Positions 1-6,156 of a DNA stretch of 13,052 bases are shown piece by piece. The DNA comes from Methanimicrococcus sp. (GTDB lineage Archaea > Halobacteriota > Methanosarcinia > Methanosarcinales > Methanosarcinaceae). The translations under genes and the position numbers were made by a program. Within the stretch, counting starts at the first letter, position 1. Every line of letters starts with the position of its first letter. The DNA lies in contig WRDC01000033.1 in the NCBI GenBank assembly GCA_009783635.1, positions 1 to 13,052 on the forward strand. Reading direction: 5' to 3'. Below the pieces are notes generated by a model. It was not told the DNA's origin. It searched no databases and saw nothing but the letters and a program-made list of their open reading frames with translations.

Positions 1-50
1 AACCCATTGCACTAAGTTAATCTCAAAAACAAATGATGGTGTGATTAAAT

Positions 51-2057
51 ATGGCTTACAGTTTAGGAATTGATGCAGGCGGTACATACACAGATGCGGT
101 TTTGGTTCGCGAAGAAGACGGCGCCGTGGTTGAAGCCGGAAAAGCGCTGACGACTTACCCCGATCCGATCGGCGGTATTAAAGAAGCAATCAAACTTTTG
201 GATTTTGAAAAATTGAAAGAGGTTAATGTCGTTTCCTTGTCAACAACGCTTTCCACCAATACGATTTTGGAAAACAAAGGCTTTCCTGTCGCTTTAATTA
301 TGGTCGGCGACTATCAGGTCCCCGAAGTTCTGCCGACGCAGATGTATTGCATTGTTAATGGCGGTCATGACAGCAACGGAGAGGAACTTAAGCCGTTGGA
401 TCTTGAGGCGGTTCAAAAATTTGCCGAGAAGTTTAAAGATAATGTGTCGGCGTTCGCTGTTTCATCTCTTTTCAGCACACGGAATGCCGAACACGAGCTT
501 CGCGTGAAAAAAGAAATATTGGAACGGACCGGTCTTCCCGTTGTCTGCGGTCATGAGCTGTCCCAGGACCTCGGCGCTTACGAACGCGCAGTGACAGCCT
601 TTTTAAATGCCCAGCTGATTCCGATTACATACAACTTTACCAAATCCATTGTTGCCGAAATGGAAGAAATCGGGATGAACGCAACGCTTCTGATGCTTAA
701 ATGTGACGGGTCGGCCGTCAGCATTGAAGAAGCGCTTGAAAAACCGATCGAAACTATTTTTTCAGGTCCTGCTGCCAGTTTGATGGGCGCGGCATATTTG
801 TCCGGATTGAAAACATGCGCTATGATCGATATCGGTGGCACCAGTACGGATGTCGCGCTTTTAACGGACGGTCTTCCGGAAATGGATGAATCCGGCGCCG
901 TTGTCGGCGGCTGGTCCACCCGCGTCAAAGCCATCCGAATGGAAACCGTTGCGACCGGTGGCGACAGTCACGTTTATGCAACCGATGACCCGAACCAGCG
1001 AATTTATTTGGGACCTTTGCGCGTTATGCCGCTTTGCCGTGCCGCTGTTCTTTATCCCGGCTTTTTCGAAAAGCTGGAAGCGACCAAGCTGCCGCCGCGG
1101 AAATATATTTCCCAATATATCCTTCCCTCCGTTTTCTATATCAAAACGGATTTCCCGCCGATTGAGATGACGCGGCTGGAAGAGGTCATTTATGACATTA
1201 TTGATTCGGACATACCGGTTTCATGGAGCGATATGTTTGAGCGTTTAGATAAGAAAATGCCGATGTCTTCCGTTTTGGAATCTCTGGTCAAAAAGCGTTT
1301 GATCCAGCCGATCGGCTTTACACCAACGGACGCTCTTCATATTTTGGGTGAATATGATGAATGGGATGCGAAAGCGTCTCTTGTCGGCGCTCAAAAGGTT
1401 GACCGTCTGACGCACAAAAATCCTGAAGAGTTTGCGCTTTATACGAAACGCCGCGTGGCTGAAAATATGTCGGCGAGTCTGATTGGGTATTTGGTTCCGG
1501 GGATTTCTAAAAGGGATGTTGAAAAGGTTATTTCCGGCCGGTATCACACAAAGTTTGCCGTTTCCGTTCCGATTGTTTTAATCGGCGGTCCCTCCAAAGC
1601 TTATGCCGAGGAAATCGGCCGGCTGATTCAGGGAGAAATTTTAACGCCGCGCTTTTCGGATGTCGGAAACGCAGTCGGGTCACTCGTCGGCCAAGGCGTT
1701 TACAGAATGGAAGTCTTGATCAAGAAAAATATTCGCAAAGAAGATGACAAAGAAGTTGTTGATTATATGTTATTCCATGAAGGCAAACGGATGGCATATG
1801 CGGTTTATCAGGAAGCCTTTGACGAAGCCGTCAGAATCGGCAACGAAGTCGTTTGGTCCAAAATGCGGAAAACGGGATTGGAAGAACACCAAATCAACAT
1901 TTCATATACAAAAAAGGAAATGAAAGTCGGTTCGGACATCCCCTATGAGACAAAATTGATTTTTGTCGGCGTCGGTACATCCCGATATGATACGGAAACC
2001 GATAAGATTCCGGATTTCGTGAAATTCATTAACCCCGAGAAAAGCAAACGCGCGTAA
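51..2057 (+). CDS. Hydantoinase/oxoprolinase (HyuA-like) family ASKHA ATPase
   Basis: The 668-residue protein has the architecture of the HyuA/oxoprolinase family. The N-terminal phosphate loop GIDAGGTYTD is at residues 6-15. An ELSQDLGAYERAVTAFLNA segment at 169-187 matches the conserved family region, followed by FSGPAASLMGA (237-247). The second nucleotide-binding loop IDIGGTSTD is at 259-267 and a GGPS motif lies near 512. Length is normal for a HyuA subunit. Known members hydrolyse ATP to open or activate cyclic amides such as hydantoins and 5-oxoproline, usually with a HyuB partner; no HyuB is seen here. There is no clustered cysteine motif, so it is not a RamA-type iron-sulfur corrinoid activator, although both belong to the ASKHA fold. 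The ATG at 51 follows a GGTG (38-41) that can serve as ribosome-binding site. The true substrate is unknown; a link to the mtaA gene downstream is only positional. Confidence 0.85.
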   Translation: MAYSLGIDAGGTYTDAVLVREEDGAVVEAGKALTTYPDPIGGIKEAIKLLDFEKLKEVNVVSLSTTLSTNTILENKGFPVALIMVGDYQVPEVLPTQMYCIVNGGHDSNGEELKPLDLEAVQKFAEKFKDNVSAFAVSSLFSTRNAEHELRVKKEILERTGLPVVCGHELSQDLGAYERAVTAFLNAQLIPITYNFTKSIVAEMEEIGMNATLLMLKCDGSAVSIEEALEKPIETIFSGPAASLMGAAYLSGLKTCAMIDIGGTSTDVALLTDGLPEMDESGAVVGGWSTRVKAIRMETVATGGDSHVYATDDPNQRIYLGPLRVMPLCRAAVLYPGFFEKLEATKLPPRKYISQYILPSVFYIKTDFPPIEMTRLEEVIYDIIDSDIPVSWSDMFERLDKKMPMSSVLESLVKKRLIQPIGFTPTDALHILGEYDEWDAKASLVGAQKVDRLTHKNPEEFALYTKRRVAENMSASLIGYLVPGISKRDVEKVISGRYHTKFAVSVPIVLIGGPSKAYAEEIGRLIQGEILTPRFSDVGNAVGSLVGQGVYRMEVLIKKNIRKEDDKEVVDYMLFHEGKRMAYAVYQEAFDEAVRIGNEVVWSKMRKTGLEEHQINISYTKKEMKVGSDIPYETKLIFVGVGTSRYDTETDKIPDFVKFINPEKSKRA

Positions 2058-2081
2058 TCAAAAATTGCGGCCTCCGTTTCG

Positions 2082-2110
2082 CTCCGGTCGCCATTTCCTT
2101 CTGACCGGAG
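2082..2110. other. Inverted repeat downstream of the HyuA-like gene
   Basis: Perfect 8-bp arms CTCCGGTC (2082-2089) and GACCGGAG (2103-2110) flank 13 bp, starting 25 bp after the stop codon. No T-run follows directly. It may form a 3' UTR hairpin; termination more likely occurs in the T-rich array further on. Confidence 0.4.
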
Positions 2111-2138
2111 TCTGCGCTCGTTTAAGGGGCGCCTTCGG

Positions 2139-2194
2139 CACCTCGGATGCCGCGGGGATGCCTTGGCACCTCGAATGCCGCGGGGATGCCTTGG
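2139..2194. repeat. 28-bp tandem duplication
   Basis: Two adjacent copies (2139-2166 and 2167-2194) of a GC-rich 28-bp unit beginning CACCTCGRATGCCGCGGGGA differ at one base. A partial third copy (CACC) follows before the sequence changes into the T-rich 26-bp array. It is non-coding; the only frame through it has no family resemblance. Confidence 0.8.
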
Positions 2195-2202
2195 CACCCC
2201 GT

Positions 2203-2332
2203 TATCTCTTTTTATATTCGGTATCCTGTCTCCTTTTTTATATTCAGTACCCCGTTTCCCTTTTTATATTCGGTCCCCTGTCATCCTTTTTATCCTCAGT
2301 AGCCTGCCTCCCTTTTTATATTCGGCCTCTCA
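2203..2332. repeat. 26-bp imperfect tandem array, five units, T-rich
   Basis: Five consecutive 26-bp units occupy 2203-2228, 2229-2254, 2255-2280, 2281-2306 and 2307-2332. Each has a pyrimidine lead-in, a CTTTTTATATTC-like core and a GGT/CCTG-like end. The gap from 2058 to 2526 has no supportable gene. It holds the hairpin, the 28-bp duplication, this array and the TATA box of the next gene. Because the array supplies repeated runs of T on the sense strand of the HyuA-like gene, it probably serves as that gene's U-rich archaeal termination zone. That role is inferred. Confidence 0.75.
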
Positions 2333-2408
2333 GTGATTGAATTATCATTCCGTTTTGAAATGAAAATGGAGTTGATACAATCCCGTTTATCTTTTTTTCT
2401 CAGTTTGC

Positions 2409-2418
2409 TTTATATATT
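2409..2418 (+). promoter_or_regulatory. TATA box of the MATE transporter gene
   Basis: TTTATATATT is a near-perfect archaeal TATA box. A start of transcription about 25 bp downstream (near 2435-2443) would leave a T-rich leader of roughly 85-90 nt before the ATG at 2527. Confidence 0.55.
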
Positions 2419-2526
2419 ACTTTGAGTTTGTCTGTTCCGTTTATTTGTTTTTTCTTTTGGCCGGTCAGGCTGTTTCTTTTAAAAACAACTTTAAAGAACA
2501 TCATTCATTACCGCTGAGTGACAAAC

Positions 2527-3945
2527 ATGAGCGCTGTAAAATCGAATACGGGAAGAAATATTCTTGGGACAGAAGATATCAAAAAGCTGCTGCCCAGATT
2601 TGCCGTTCCCAGCGTTATTGCGATGCTTGTCGGCGCTCTTTATAATATTGTCGACCAGATTTTCATCGGGCAAAGCGTCGGTATGCTCGGAAACGCGGCA
2701 ACGAACGTCGCTTTCCCGCTTGTCACGATTGCAACCGCCCTCGGATTACTTTTCGGTGTCGGCGGCGCTTCAAATTTTAACCTTTATCTCGGCGCCGGCA
2801 ATAAAGAACGCGCCAAAAAAGTCATCGGAAACTCTTTATTTTTATTGGCCGCTTCCGGTATCGTTGTTTTTATTATCATTCATATGTTTTTGAGCCGGCT
2901 TGTGATTTTATTCGGCGCGCCGGAGGCCGTTTTTCCGTTAGCGCTTGAATACATTTCCATCACATCGTTCGGACTTCCGTTTTTGATTTTCTCCGTCGGC
3001 GCCAGCAATATCATCCGCGCTGACGGAAGCCCGAAATATTCCATGTATTGTTTGATGTCCGGCGCCGTTTTGAATATTATTTTGTGCGCTCTTTTCATTT
3101 TCGGATTCAATATGGGCATTGCCGGCGCGGCTTGGGCAACCGTTATCAGCCAGATTGTTTCCTGCGCAATCGCCGTGTTTTATTTTACGCGGTTTAAATC
3201 GGTTGTTTTGGAAAAGAAAGATTTTACTTTGGACAGGTTCATCATCAAGCCGGTTATTTACCTCGGCGCCTCCAGTTTTTTGAATCAGATTTCCATGGTG
3301 TTCGTTCAGATTATTTTAAATAACGCGGCGGCTTACTATGGCGGTCTTTCCATTTATGGCAGTGAAATTCCGCTTGCTGTTGCCGGTATCATTTCCAAAG
3401 TCAGTATGATTTTTATTTCCGTCATCATCGGCGTTTCTCAAGGCGGGCAGCCGATCGCGGGTTTCAATTATGGCGCCAAAAATTACGGGCGCGTCAGAGA
3501 AGTTTTCAAATTGGTTATCGGAATCTCACTTCTGATTTCGGTCCTTTCGTTCTTGTGTTTCCAGCTGTTTCCACTCTCAATCATTAAGATTTTCGGCAAC
3601 GGCAGTGATTTGTATTTTGAATTTGCCGTCCGGTTCTGCCGGATTTACCTGTTCATGATGATTGTCATCGGTATCCAGCCGGCTTCATCCATTCTGTTTA
3701 CAGCCATCGGCAAATCGTACAAAGGCGTTTTTCTGGCAATGACCCGCCAAGTGCTTTTGTTGATTCCGCTTTTGATTATCATGCCGGCTTACTTTGGTAT
3801 TGACGGCGTTTTATATGCGGGGCCGATTGCCGACGGCATTGCGGCGGTGGTTGCTTTTATTTTCGTTTACCGAGAGCTTAAGAGGCTGAAGACAATGGAA
3901 AATGAAGAAAATCTGAAAAGAGAGCAGCCGGCAGCAGCCGTTTGA
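2527..3945 (+). CDS. MATE family (MepA-like) efflux transporter
   Basis: The 472-residue, strongly hydrophobic protein fits the twelve-helix MATE fold of two MatE domains, roughly residues 20-180 and 245-405. The first helix region, FAVPSVIAMLVGALYNIVDQ followed by IFIG, and the GVGGASNFNLYLGAGNKERA segment after helix 2 are typical of the MepA/DinF side of the family. SQGGQPIAGFNYGAKNY marks the equivalent place in the second half. Known relatives exchange Na+ or H+ for cationic drugs or metabolites across the cytoplasmic membrane; the substrate cannot be read from sequence. I chose the ATG at 2527 because GAGTGA (2515-2520) lies 6 bp upstream; a GTG at 2518 in the same frame would add three residues but overlaps that site. 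It has its own TATA box and is probably monocistronic, separated from mtaA by a long T-rich gap. Confidence 0.92.
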   Translation: MSAVKSNTGRNILGTEDIKKLLPRFAVPSVIAMLVGALYNIVDQIFIGQSVGMLGNAATNVAFPLVTIATALGLLFGVGGASNFNLYLGAGNKERAKKVIGNSLFLLAASGIVVFIIIHMFLSRLVILFGAPEAVFPLALEYISITSFGLPFLIFSVGASNIIRADGSPKYSMYCLMSGAVLNIILCALFIFGFNMGIAGAAWATVISQIVSCAIAVFYFTRFKSVVLEKKDFTLDRFIIKPVIYLGASSFLNQISMVFVQIILNNAAAYYGGLSIYGSEIPLAVAGIISKVSMIFISVIIGVSQGGQPIAGFNYGAKNYGRVREVFKLVIGISLLISVLSFLCFQLFPLSIIKIFGNGSDLYFEFAVRFCRIYLFMMIVIGIQPASSILFTAIGKSYKGVFLAMTRQVLLLIPLLIIMPAYFGIDGVLYAGPIADGIAAVVAFIFVYRELKRLKTMENEENLKREQPAAAV

Positions 3946-3990
3946 TTTTATATTCATTTTATCGGTATCCGTTTTCGTCTTTGTTTTTGA

Positions 3991-4082
3991 GTTTTGTTTC
4001 CTGTTTTGTCTCTGTTTTGTTTCCTGTTTTGTTTCCTGTTTTGCCTCTGTTTTGCCTCTGTTTTGCCTCTGTTTTGTTTCCT
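3991..4082. repeat. 11/12-bp imperfect tandem array, eight units
   Basis: Eight head-to-tail units alternate between a 12-bp form GTTTTGTTTCCT and an 11-bp form GTTTTGTCTCT or GTTTTGCCTCT. The order is 12, 11, 12, 12, 11, 11, 11, 12. The array begins 45 bp after the MATE stop codon and supplies many T-runs on its sense strand, so it probably acts as a termination zone. The gap 3946-4333 otherwise contains AT-rich DNA with the mtaA promoter and an inverted repeat. A short frame through the array encodes only Phe/Leu/Cys/Val-rich low-complexity sequence and is not a gene. Confidence 0.8.
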
Positions 4083-4221
4083 ATTTTTGTTTGTGGTATC
4101 CGTTTGAATCTTTTCGGTTACGCCTTTCTTTTACCTATTTTCATCAATCGGATTTTTTATATTTTCATTAATCTGTTTTGAAAATTAAATCGGTTTTGTT
4201 TTATTCAAATAACCCAAAATC

Positions 4222-4231
4222 TTTATAATTA
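4222..4231 (+). promoter_or_regulatory. Candidate TATA box of mtaA
   Basis: TTTATAATTA preceded by an A-rich stretch (CCCAAAATC) fits an archaeal TATA/BRE pair. It predicts transcription starting near 4248-4256 and a leader of about 80 nt that contains the inverted repeat at 4273-4296. Confidence 0.45.
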
Positions 4232-4272
4232 CGTTATCCTTTTTTGCTTGTACTGTTAAAATCCCTTATCCG

Positions 4273-4296
4273 TAACAATTAATAACTTAATTGTTA
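4273..4296. promoter_or_regulatory. Perfect inverted repeat in the mtaA leader
   Basis: Arms TAACAATTAA (4273-4282) and TTAATTGTTA (4287-4296) are exact reverse complements around the 4-bp spacer TAAC. The right arm ends 37 bp before the mtaA ATG, downstream of the predicted transcription start. It could bind a dimeric winged-helix regulator or fold as an AU hairpin in the leader. Which of these applies is not decided by sequence. Confidence 0.5.
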
Positions 4297-4333
4297 TAGG
4301 GGTAGTTGACAATTTTTTTAAGGATTGATTGCT

Positions 4334-5347
4334 ATGACGCTTAAAGAAAACTTGTTAAAAGCCTTAAACGGCGAAGAAGTTGCAAAGACTCCTGTTGTGT
4401 CCATGACACAAACAGGCACCGTTGAATTGATGGACGCCGTCAATGCGCCGTGGCCGGAATCTCAGGCCAACGCAAAGATGATGACAGACCTCGCTATCGC
4501 CGCACATGAACTCTGTGGCCTCGAAGCTGTCCGCCTCCCCTACTGTTTGACCGTCCTTGCCGAAGCAATGGGCTGCGAAATCAATATGGGAACAAAAAAC
4601 AGACAGCCCTCTGTTATTGCTCACCCGTACGAAAAACCCGAAATGCTTGACGCAGCAACCAAACCCGATTTGAAAGCGGCCGGCAGAATCCCTGCCGTTC
4701 TTGAAGCCATCAAAATGGCCCGCGGCAGAATCGGTCCCGACGTTCCGATTATCTGTGGTATGGAAGGCCCGATCACTCTCGCTTCCGACCTTGTCAGCGT
4801 CAAATCATATATGAAATGGTCCATCAAAAACCCCGATGCGCTCGCCAAAGCCAACGCCTTTGCCAACGAAGCCGCCATCGAATACGCCAACTTAATGGTT
4901 GCCGCCGGCGCAGACGTTATCTGTATCGCCGACCCCGTGTCCTCTCCCGACTTGATGAGCCCGCAGGACTTCCATGACAAACTCATGGGCGTCATCACCG
5001 AATTCGCTGACAGAGTCAACGCGCCCGTTGTTCTCCACGTCTGCGGTAACGTGGCCGCCATCCTTAACGACATGGCCGACTGCCACTGCAAGGGTCTCAG
5101 CGTTGAAGAAAAAGTTGAAGACCTTGCCGGCGCTGTTGACAAAACAAAAGGCCGCGCTACCATGATCGGCAACGTTTCCAGTCCCTTCGTCCTTTTGAGC
5201 GGCGACGCCGCCAAAGTCGGTGAAGCCGTGAAACGCGCCCTTGACTCCAAAGTCGCCATCCTTGCGCCAGGTTGCGGTATCGCGCCGATGACTCCCTCCG
5301 CCAACATTAAAGAAATGGTTGCGGCAAGAGACAAATACTTCCAGTAA
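4334..5347 (+). CDS. mtaA: Methylcobamide:CoM methyltransferase MtaA (methanol type)
   Basis: This 337-residue cytosolic zinc enzyme transfers the methyl group from the methylated corrinoid protein MtaC to coenzyme M, giving methyl-CoM for methanogenesis from methanol. It has the uroporphyrinogen-decarboxylase-like barrel. The zinc ligands are visible: His235 and Cys237 in LHVCGN, and Cys314 in APGCGIAPMTP. The segment GLEAVRLPYCLTVLAEAMGC followed by EINMGTKNRQPSV (residues 62-94), with EGPITLASDLVSVKSYMKWS (144-163), resembles Methanosarcina MtaA more than the methylamine-type MtbA. Start choice: AGGA (4321-4324) is 9 bp before the ATG at 4334; an in-frame TTG at 4325 overlaps the region just after that site and is unlikely. 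The gene uses markedly more C-ending codons than its neighbours, as expected of a highly expressed gene. mtaB and mtaC are absent from the window. Confidence 0.95.
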   Translation: MTLKENLLKALNGEEVAKTPVVSMTQTGTVELMDAVNAPWPESQANAKMMTDLAIAAHELCGLEAVRLPYCLTVLAEAMGCEINMGTKNRQPSVIAHPYEKPEMLDAATKPDLKAAGRIPAVLEAIKMARGRIGPDVPIICGMEGPITLASDLVSVKSYMKWSIKNPDALAKANAFANEAAIEYANLMVAAGADVICIADPVSSPDLMSPQDFHDKLMGVITEFADRVNAPVVLHVCGNVAAILNDMADCHCKGLSVEEKVEDLAGAVDKTKGRATMIGNVSSPFVLLSGDAAKVGEAVKRALDSKVAILAPGCGIAPMTPSANIKEMVAARDKYFQ

Positions 5348-5362
5348 ACCTTTTTAAATCAG

Positions 5363-5398
5363 AGAAAAGGCAATTGCCTTTTCTTATTTCTGTTTTTT
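5363..5398 (+). terminator. Terminator of mtaA: perfect palindrome plus T-run
   Basis: Sixteen bases after the mtaA stop, AGAAAAGGCAA (5363-5373) is followed directly by its exact reverse complement TTGCCTTTTCT (5374-5384), then TATTTCTGTTTTTT. The RNA would form an 11-bp hairpin (less a few loop bases) next to a U-rich tail. The pattern suits a strongly expressed gene needing a defined 3' end. Confidence 0.65.
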
Positions 5399-5418
5399 CA
5401 ACTTAGGATTCGGGTACT

Positions 5419-5477
5419 GCTAAGTATAGCTAAGTATAATGTTCCGGCAAATATTCCGGTAAATTGCCCCGGTCATT
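5419..5477. repeat. Short direct repeats between mtaA and its convergent neighbour
   Basis: GCTAAGTATA occurs twice in tandem (5419-5428, 5429-5438). It is followed by three 12-bp variants: TTCCGGCAAATA (5442-5453), TTCCGGTAAATT (5454-5465) and GCCCCGGTCATT (5466-5477). No coding frame is supported. Confidence 0.6.
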
Positions 5478-5495
5478 GCAATTAAAAGAGAGTGA

Positions 5496-5511
5496 TAAAA
5501 CCAAAGTTTTA
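5496..5511 (-). terminator. Weak hairpin after the NimA-like gene
   Basis: TAAAAC (5496-5501) and GTTTTA (5506-5511) form a 6-bp stem with a 4-base loop, 40 bp beyond the minus-strand stop codon. T-rich sequence follows on the minus strand (CTCTCTTTTAATTG). It may help end transcription of the flavin-protein gene; the stem is AT-only and weak. Confidence 0.3.
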
Positions 5512-5551
5512 CGGGAATATTTATTCAAATCGCGTCTTTAACTTCCGCCGT

Positions 5552-6025
5552 TTAAGCGCGATAATATTTTCCGGTACATTCTTTTACCGTAATTTCAATC
5601 ACGGCGGTCATTTTAAGTGCGTCTTCAAATTCGATTCCCGATAAAGACGGCGTATATTTCTCGACAATCCTGTCCAACGCTTCCGTTTTCAACGTTTTGT
5701 CCTCAATTACTTTTGCCGTTCCCGTGATGATCACGCTTTGGTATTGTGTGTTCACGTCACAGGGGTTGCTTATTTCAGGCATAATGAGTGTTTCAAATTG
5801 ATCCGCTTCAAAGCAGACATTCGGATTGGCGGCGATATTATCCAATTTCTGCCCCCTTGTCAGGCCGTGAATGTAGACTTTTTGATTATGCCAAGCAAAA
5901 TGGACGGGAATAACATACGGAACGTTTCCGGCGTTCACGGTTGCCAAACGGCCAACCATTGAGTTATCCAGCAGCTGATTCATCTCTTTTTCCGTGAGTT
6001 GGTGTGTTTTCATTCGGTTTTGCAT
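5552..6025 (-). CDS. Pyridoxamine 5'-phosphate oxidase-like (NimA-type) flavin-binding protein
   Basis: The 157-residue protein has the split-barrel pattern of the NimA/PNPOx-like family. VGRLATV (24-30), PYVIPVHFAWHNQKVYIHG (36-54), GQKLDNIAANPNVCFE (58-73), QYQSVIITGTAKVI (95-108) and a final TGKYYRA are the visible landmarks. Relatives bind FMN, and some reduce nitroimidazoles or act as general flavin reductases; the physiological substrate is unknown. The start at 6025 is supported by AAGGAGATT with GGAG 9 bp upstream of the ATG. A longer frame from 6076 adds 17 Lys/Glu/Asn-rich residues that are merely the translation of the 14-bp repeat array and is rejected. A second ATG at 6013 (residue 5) is possible. 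The gene lies downstream of the COG0523 GTPase gene with a 131-bp gap filled by that array, and converges on mtaA. Confidence 0.88.
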   Translation of the reverse strand: MQNRMKTHQLTEKEMNQLLDNSMVGRLATVNAGNVPYVIPVHFAWHNQKVYIHGLTRGQKLDNIAANPNVCFEADQFETLIMPEISNPCDVNTQYQSVIITGTAKVIEDKTLKTEALDRIVEKYTPSLSGIEFEDALKMTAVIEITVKECTGKYYRA

Positions 6026-6042
6026 CTTTTGAATCTCCTTTA

Positions 6043-6154
6043 TTTTTGATTTCTTGTTTTTATTCTCCCTTTTCAATCTCTTGTTTTTCCTTCTCCTTTT
6101 TCAATTTCCCTTTTTTTAATCTTCTCTTTTTAATTTCCTGTTTATCAATCTCTG
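6043..6154. repeat. 14-bp imperfect tandem array with Shine-Dalgarno-like units
   Basis: About eight units of 13-16 bp run from the leader of the NimA-like gene to 2 bp from the stop codon of the COG0523 GTPase gene. Read on the minus (coding) strand they vary around AGGAGATTNAAAAA, for example GGAAATTAAAAAG and AGAGATTGAAAAGG. The functional ribosome-binding site of the flavin-protein gene (AAGGAGATTCAAAAG before the ATG) looks like one more unit. The array fills the whole intergenic space. Confidence 0.7.
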
Positions 6155-6156
6155 TT

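Noticed and set aside
2065..2340. 91-codon plus-strand frame after the HyuA-like gene
   Set aside because: It consists of translated 28-bp and 26-bp repeats, with no ribosome-binding site and no family resemblance.
3942..4181. 79-codon Phe/Leu/Cys/Val-rich frame overlapping the MATE stop
   Set aside because: It only translates the T-rich 11/12-bp array; hydrophobicity follows from T-rich codons.
4621..5334. 237-codon open frame on the minus strand inside mtaA
   Set aside because: It is a shadow of mtaA caused by strong C-ending codon preference, and the mtaA frame has complete catalytic motifs.
6026..6076. N-terminal extension of the NimA-like protein by 17 Lys/Glu/Asn-rich residues
   Set aside because: The extension overlaps the repeat array, is not conserved-looking, and would include the good GGAG site that sits before the ATG at 6025.
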